A stretch of DNA of 64,000 bases from Anaeramoeba flamelloides. Lineage: Eukaryota > Metamonada > Anaeramoebidae. How positions within the stretch are numbered: position 1 is the first letter of the stretch; every line of letters starts with the position of its first letter. Positions 59,601 to 64,000 of the stretch are shown here, piece by piece. The stretch spans positions 22,940,001 to 23,004,000 of the forward strand of contig JANTQA010000023.1 in the NCBI GenBank assembly GCA_027625915.1, in the 5' to 3' direction. Both the position numbers and the translations under genes were made by a program. The notes below the pieces were generated by a model. The model was not told where the DNA came from, did not search any database, and saw only the letters and a program-made list of their open reading frames with translations.

Positions 59601-60810
59601 AAAATTAAGCAGTTCCAAAAAAGAAGAGAAAATGGAAACAAAAGATTATAACGAACAAAAGCAAACATATGATAATGAAAAAAAAATAAAATTAATCCAT
59701 ATCAAGGAAATTAAAAAGCAATTTTCGAAATTAAATAATTTATTTGAGAAATATTATATTTACTATGAAAAAATCCAAAATTTTAATAAAATTGAAAAGG
59801 ATGAATTAACAGAGAAAATCACGCAAGAAATTAATGAATATCAAGATTTGGTTGATAAAAAGAAAAAAAGCACCAAAACAATCTCAGGTAATATTAAGGA
59901 AAGGGAACAATTATTAAAAAATTCAAATCGAAGGAAAAACGTGATACATCAAAATTTAAAACTGCTAAAAAGGAAAAACGAAAAAAAGGAGTATGTTGCC
60001 TCATACAGGAATTTGGTCAAGGCGAAAAAGGAAAAATGGGGCGATCGTGACTATTACAACGAATCAGAACAAGTCAAAAAGGAGATCCAGCAATTGAAAC
60101 AAATGATTTCTGGCAACAAGGGGCAAATAATCAGTATCAAGCAGTATATTAAAGAAAAGGAAAAAGAGAAAAATCAAAAGAAATATCGCGATAGTCGGGT
60201 TAATTACCAAAAAAGAAAAATCAATTTCGAAGTCTCAAAAATTACAATGATCGATATTGATAAATTCCATAAATCGCTCGAAGAGGCCTTAGTCAGATAC
60301 CATGAATTAAAAATGGAAGAAATTAACAAAATCATCCATGAACTTTGGGTAAAGACCTATCGCGGTAACGATATAGACACAATCAAAATAACTTCTTCCC
60401 CAAGCTCAAATTCAAAAAAGAGAACCTATAACTATCAGGTTTTGATGGTGACTAAGGATAACGAATTGGAAATGAGAGGCAGATGCTCATCAGGTCAAAA
60501 GGTATTGGCATCGCTCATTATCAGATTGGCTCTCGCTGAAGCATTTTGTATAAATTGCGGAATCATGGCTCTTGATGAACCAACAACTAATTTAGATCGC
60601 GTAAATGTTGAAAATTTTGCTGAATCGCTCGGATCAATTATTTCCAATCGATCAAAGCAATCCAATTTCCAACTATTGGTAATTACCCATGACGAACATT
60701 TCGTTAATTTATTAGGTAAATCCGGTTATTCCAATCATTACCATAGAGTTTATAAAGACCAAAATGGAATGAGTAATATAAAAATGGAAAATTTCACTGA
60801 ACTTCTTTAA
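56632..60810 (+). CDS. RAD50: RAD50, Mre11-complex SMC-like ATPase
   Basis: RAD50 pairs with MRE11 (and NBS1/XRS2) to tether and process DNA double-strand breaks in the nucleus. This copy is one uninterrupted ATG-to-TAA frame of 1392 residues, slightly longer than the usual 1310. The Walker A GFNGAGKTT is at 35-43 and the conserved FTHQEESNWPLS follows near 159-170. Long coiled coils flank a CPVC zinc hook (Cys769, Cys772). The ABC signature SSGQKVLASLIIRLALAE is at about 1287-1304, Walker B IMALDEPTTNLD at about 1311-1322, and the VITHDEHF His switch at about 1349. The extra length is mainly a Lys/Glu/Gly/Ser insert at about 656-726, just before the hook. All catalytic motifs are intact. The globular ATPase ends use more GC-containing codons than the coiled coil. 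Confidence 0.97.
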   Translation: MTSLGRALIQGIRSFNPKDKGCLIVFNKPLNVIVGFNGAGKTTIIEALKFVTTGELPPECTRGQSFIYDPDLLGDRVVKAKVTVRFDSIEGKEIFATRHIQVTQNPKSKTFKTLNCEYSIKNKLTNEMRTKTCKQVEMDKIIPHLLGTTKAILQHVIFTHQEESNWPLSKPANLKTIFDQIFESTRYTQALKELKKYKKTINTQLEMYKTELKIAKDNSEHLEKLTNGIERDKQEIEKIQEQIQINQNNIVQRNEIKNQLLNAIQQMDQSNKEINDLKNRIKTNEKLIVSIQENLEEILIEKHSSKELKSLLNNSENTFQQINKEIKQFGTEKQYIKKEIEELHNKVKKLESKSQRIKFEMNEYNSNYQKLEKIGKAITKEYSINFDYNNKENLERFVKNKERELNVTEKEIEKWQNEQNVELENKKMKSTMATSQRKSLEKEIRSKQKELNNINRQFLNNAKLLDKINNSEIEQLEKEIEKKKNHLTNFEEKADQLNNEQIVDRNFEQEEELNKKLKKLEKRNKILNQNRETLTELKLKQEQFDKINEKYELMKNGSFKEIQKHLTNKRIKKNFSQQLEKVQLTNNKEKKKIEKKLKEINSNISSINGELSLHQENKLKFKNDIQEKKKQLNELMEDFDFNDDKLDLNNNEKDKEKNMKMKIEKEEEKGGKSKGKDKKKNRSKEKKKKGGKEKNLKVIDSDVEKSSSNESSDDNEEEKGGRGKENSFEEFVEKCNHTFEKYGNKCISFNNTKEIYVNFLGEAEETKKCPVCSSNLKTKKAYQKFQDQTNDKIQEIVTLLSKVENKYNKIKKTSENLEQIKPIWNEMNRIENKELPPVKLKIKKINEKIVKMNEKQKSYQEKCQELQLKEKTLERLIAEAKKYEEILHEKNELEKIIKNLKKHTITSNENEFEENENQIEKYKKDIEELKNNTKEIREKLKNDRNIINNSRNIIKKLEKRLNKYRQEIKEFEKAKNQKQFLEENLNELNKKLSSSKKEEKMETKDYNEQKQTYDNEKKIKLIHIKEIKKQFSKLNNLFEKYYIYYEKIQNFNKIEKDELTEKITQEINEYQDLVDKKKKSTKTISGNIKEREQLLKNSNRRKNVIHQNLKLLKRKNEKKEYVASYRNLVKAKKEKWGDRDYYNESEQVKKEIQQLKQMISGNKGQIISIKQYIKEKEKEKNQKKYRDSRVNYQKRKINFEVSKITMIDIDKFHKSLEEALVRYHELKMEEINKIIHELWVKTYRGNDIDTIKITSSPSSNSKKRTYNYQVLMVTKDNELEMRGRCSSGQKVLASLIIRLALAEAFCINCGIMALDEPTTNLDRVNVENFAESLGSIISNRSKQSNFQLLVITHDEHFVNLLGKSGYSNHYHRVYKDQNGMSNIKMENFTELL

Positions 60811-61912
60811 TTCTTTGTGATCCTCATTTGATCCTTTATTTTTTCACTTTTTCTTTTGAATTGTGATTTATTTTTTTGGTTATTTATTTTTCTTTTTTAG
60901 AAAAATTATAAATAAATGATTGTTTGATCATCATATACAATATTTATTTTTTGGGTTTTTTTCAATTCATATTTTAATTAACAAACCTTAAAATATTTAT
61001 TTAAAAAATGTTTCGTCAAAAAAATTAATAGGTTTGTTTTGATTGAATATTAGAAATTTTCTTTAAAATATTTTTTTCAATACAAGTCTGGTGTTTTAAA
61101 AACATTAAATATAGTCAAGATCGAATTTACAAAATAGTACCGCATAAGATTAGAATTCTACTATTATTGATCAATTTAAGTTAAAGATAATTATTATAAT
61201 TTTTTTAAATTAAGTAGATTTTTTATACTTGTTTTTTTTTGGAACTTGGTGGTTTTATTTTTAAAGTGTGTTTTTGTTGAATTCCTTCACAGATAATAAG
61301 ATTTCTTTCTTCTTTCAAGGAAAATATTTTTTTTTTTTAATAATTAAGAAATAAGTTGGATTTCGAACTATTCAAAAAATGAGAAAAATGGATCTAACTT
61401 AAAAAAACAATAATTCATATCTGAAAAATGTTTTAAGAAAGTAAGTTTGGTTTTGTGTTGATCGGATTTTTACTTCATTTTTCAATTTTAAGACGCAGTA
61501 AAATTTTTCTTGAATTCGTTATTTAATTTACTAGAAGATTTTTTTTATGTTTACTACCCTTAAATAACAATTTTAAAGCCACTTTAAAACCATAAATTTT
61601 TAAAAAAAATCAAATCTTTATATAATGAATTTCTCAATTTGAACTCGAAACAAAATGTTTTAGATAATTCTATTTCAGATTTTTTTTGATTTGTTTCAAA
61701 AAGAAAATAATAAAATTCATTCAATTTATTTTTCAATTTATGGAAATAAGAAATCTCCTCAAATAGAAAAAATTTTTTGAAAATTCTGTTCTGGTCACTG
61801 ATCCCTTAGATTAAAAAAAATTCTGTTTTTTCATTTCTTGTTATTGATCAACCACAACTAACCACGTTATATTAAGTGTACAGTTTTTTTTAAAGTTTTT
61901 TAGAACCCAATA
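60811..61912. other. Intergenic, AT-rich
   Basis: It holds the 3' flank of RAD50 and the upstream region of the next plus-strand gene. No repeat or gene is recognised. Confidence 0.55.
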
Positions 61913-63351
61913 ATGAGAAGTAAAATTAATGGCTTAAACTCCAAGAATTTTAAAAATAATGTCATTTTTTTAAGTTATTTAAAAACAATTTCTTTGAAAA
62001 CCGCTTTTTTATTTCAAAAAAATGACACACTTTGAAGAAATTAAACTTTAAATTAAAGTATACTTTTCAAAAAAACAAAACAAAAATCAAAAAGTAAAAA
62101 ACTTTGATGAGATTTTGAATCTTCTCAAAAAAAAAAAATATCACCACAAGACATTAAATTCCAAAAGAGTGAAGGAAGAAATCCAAAAACAATATAACAA
62201 ACTTTACCCCGAAGAAAAATCAACTTCAGAAGAAACAGAAGAAGAAACCCAAAAGAAAAAAATGACAAAAAAGAAAAAAAAAACACACAACAAAGCCGCC
62301 CAAGGCGAAAAAAAAACCAACAAAAGGAAAACGAAATAAAAAAAAAATTGACAAGAAAAAAACAACAAAGGGCACCAAAACAAGAAAGCGTAAAAGAAAT
62401 AATATGACAAAAAAACTTTCTGTCAAACAAGTGGAAAGAGCAATCTTGGAAAAGCGTTATGAAAAGCTCCAGGATTTTATAAAATGGGTTGGGTTGAGTA
62501 AACACTCAGAGCCTGTGGAAGAATTACCTTTAGAAGAGGCAATTGAGATCTTGGAAGGCTTTTTGGATGAAAAGGATATTTCACACAAGATTTTATCCAA
62601 AAAAAAAGCTAAAATTGCTAAACAAAAATTCAAAGCGAAGAATAAACAAGAGAAGAAATTTAATGAAGAAAGAATCACTTCAACATGCCTGAGGCGAAAA
62701 AAGAAGGTAAATTATAATCTAGAGCAATATAAAATCAAATTGTCAAGCTCTGAAGACGACAATGAAGAGAAAGAAGATGAAAGAGAAGAAGAAGACGAGG
62801 AAGAGGAGGAGGAAGATATTTCTACAGATTACTCTGATTTTGAAATATCTTCAAGTGAAGAAGAAGAATCAAGTTCTACAAGTGAGGAAGAAACAAAGAA
62901 CGATCCAAAGAGACACTGGATCCGAGAAGAAAAATCTTCTTCAGAATCCGAGTCTGAAGAATCAGAAAAAGAAAAACAAGAAAAAAATATTAAAAAAAAA
63001 AAAAGAAATGTTTCTGCAAAGAAGAAGAAAGAGAAAGAGAAGGAGAAGGAGAAGGAGAAAAAGAAAGGGACAAAGTCAAAAAACGATGAAGATAAAGAAG
63101 AAGAAGAGAAAGAGAAAAAGAAAAAGAAAAAGAAAGGGAAAAAGAAAGAGAAAAAGAAAAAATCTAATACAAAAAAAAAAGAAAGTGAAAAAGAAGAAGA
63201 CGAGGAAGAGGAGGAGGAAGAAAAAGAAGACGAGGACGAAGAAAAAGAAGAAAAAGAAGAAAAAGAAGAAGAAGAAGAAGAAGGGGACGAGGGTGAAGAT
63301 GAGGACAAAGACACAGAAAATGAAAGTGAAAGTGAAAGTGATGAAGATTAA
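61913..63351 (+). CDS. Lys/Glu-rich nuclear-type protein, possibly DEK-like, with a frame change
   Basis: Two open frames belong together. The first (open from 62050, no ATG of its own) reads FDEILNLLKKKKYHH, then LNSKRVKEEIQKQYNKLYP, similar to the helical DEK C-terminal type domain. It stops at 62339. The +1 frame reads on from an A10 run (about 62274-62283) as PPKAKKKPTKGKRNKKK with no stop before ATG 62404, then VKQVERAILEKRYEKLQDFIKW and a long acidic/basic tail ending in ESESESDED and TAA. A single-base length change in the A10 run would explain both. A possible first exon is 61913-61919 (ATGAGA, donor GTAAAA) spliced to acceptor AAAAAG before 62095; the phase fits, but this is speculative. 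If the frame change is an assembly error, the gene is intact. Chromatin binding is inferred from composition. Confidence 0.55.
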
Positions 63352-64000
63352 ATCGTGGAAGACAAAATTAATGTTCCAAAAATATGGAAAATAACCACAT
63401 TACCACTTTGAAAAAAAAACTTTATATTATTAAAAAAAAATTCTTTTTACACCCTTAGCCATTTTAACAAAGTGTGACAGAAAAATTTTTTTAAAAGGAT
63501 TTGTAAAACAGATTATAAACTTAAACACACTGATTTTCATACGATACTAAGAACCTTTTTTGTCACACTTTTTTAAAACGTCTTTACAAAAAGAATATTT
63601 TTTTACAAAGGAAAAATATAAATTACATTTTGAAAAGTAAATTCTAAAACTTTTTTAATATATGTATAAAAAATAAATAATATGAATGAAGAACAATTTT
63701 TTTCTAATTCTCGAAAAAATGAGATCTGGGAACAAAAATCAACTGAGCATTTTTATCGATAATATGTAAATGATTGAATATTAATTAATACTCTAACCTC
63801 CACCCCTTAATATAACAACAATTATTAATCAAGAAAGTCGAAACGATACCCACTGTCTAAGGGTTTATTGTGTATATTTGAATACAATTTTGAGAAAAAT
63901 TTAGACAAAGTCTCAAATACTTATCCTTTTCATATTTCAAAATTTATTTTTATGGATCGCTTGGGGAATTTATTATTCTCCATTTGAAATTTAAAAAATA
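63352..64000. other. 3' flank, AT-rich, with a small inverted repeat
   Basis: aaagtgtgaca (63469-63479) is repeated as tgtcacacttt at 63561-63571, inside a loosely palindromic 120-bp stretch. It may be a small hairpin element. Nothing else is seen up to the window end. Confidence 0.45.

Noticed and set aside
62762-63394. Overlapping Lys/Arg-rich and Ser-rich frames in the 62.8-63.4-kb region
   Set aside because: Shadow frames of the GA-rich coding tract of the Lys/Glu-rich protein.
1-64000. CRISPR arrays, prokaryotic operons, retroviruses/LTR elements, Polintons, tRNA or rRNA genes
   Set aside because: No regularly spaced repeats, capsid or integrase motifs, long terminal repeats, cloverleaf with GGTTCGA-type arm or rRNA landmarks were recognised by eye; a tRNAscan and Rfam run would be needed to exclude small RNAs.

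Overview
The window is extremely AT-rich nuclear DNA of a unicellular eukaryote. Genes carry GT-AG introns, every intact gene whose end is visible stops with TAA, and the protein families are eukaryotic: RAD50, seipin, bZIP, 7TM-RGS receptors and C2/TPR proteins. Long poly-A/T-rich intergenic stretches, long K/E/N/S-rich low-complexity segments and a 7TM-RGS receptor family fit an amoeboid protist. Anaeramoeba or an amoebozoan-like lineage is my guess; the sequence alone does not prove it.

Layout. 0.4-5.8 kb (-) and 13.2-18.3 kb (-): two tandem paralogues, each a seven-transmembrane receptor fused to a C-terminal RGS domain. I rebuilt both as three exons with matching splice phases and identical lengths for the first two exons. 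5.8-13.2 and 18.3-27.0 kb: gene-poor DNA full of small inverted-repeat elements, dispersed repeats and a decayed LINE-type reverse transcriptase fragment. 27.1-32.8 kb (-): a three-exon seipin gene whose last intron is 4.3 kb and holds a decayed transglutaminase-like fragment on the other strand. 38.2-40.2 kb (-): an intronless bZIP factor with a C-terminal membrane anchor. 46.7-51.0 kb (+): a four-exon C2-TPR protein. 52.5-54.1 kb (-): an ankyrin-repeat pseudogene. 54.5-56.1 kb (-): an unidentified gene with introns as short as about 40 bp. 56.6-60.8 kb (+): an intact intronless RAD50. 61.9-63.4 kb (+): a K/E-rich, possibly DEK-like nuclear protein split by a frame change at an A10 run.

Functional themes. 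The genes do not form one pathway. They cover G-protein signalling (receptor plus GAP in one chain), lipid-droplet/ER biology (seipin), a possible ER-anchored transcription factor, and DNA double-strand-break repair (RAD50). The repeat landscape is the other theme. There is a TA-flanked palindromic element of about 200 bp (five recognisable copies plus a solo end), a 482-bp TA-flanked element (three copies), a TTAA-flanked element of about 680 bp (two copies), and several unnamed pairs. Copies sit inside introns and one sits inside the LINE remnant.

A recurring architectural feature is that in four multi-exon genes (both receptors, seipin, C2-TPR) the last intron is 2.9-4.3 kb while the earlier introns are 100-265 bp. 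All exon models come from reading frames, splice signals, phase matching and family knowledge, with no transcript evidence.
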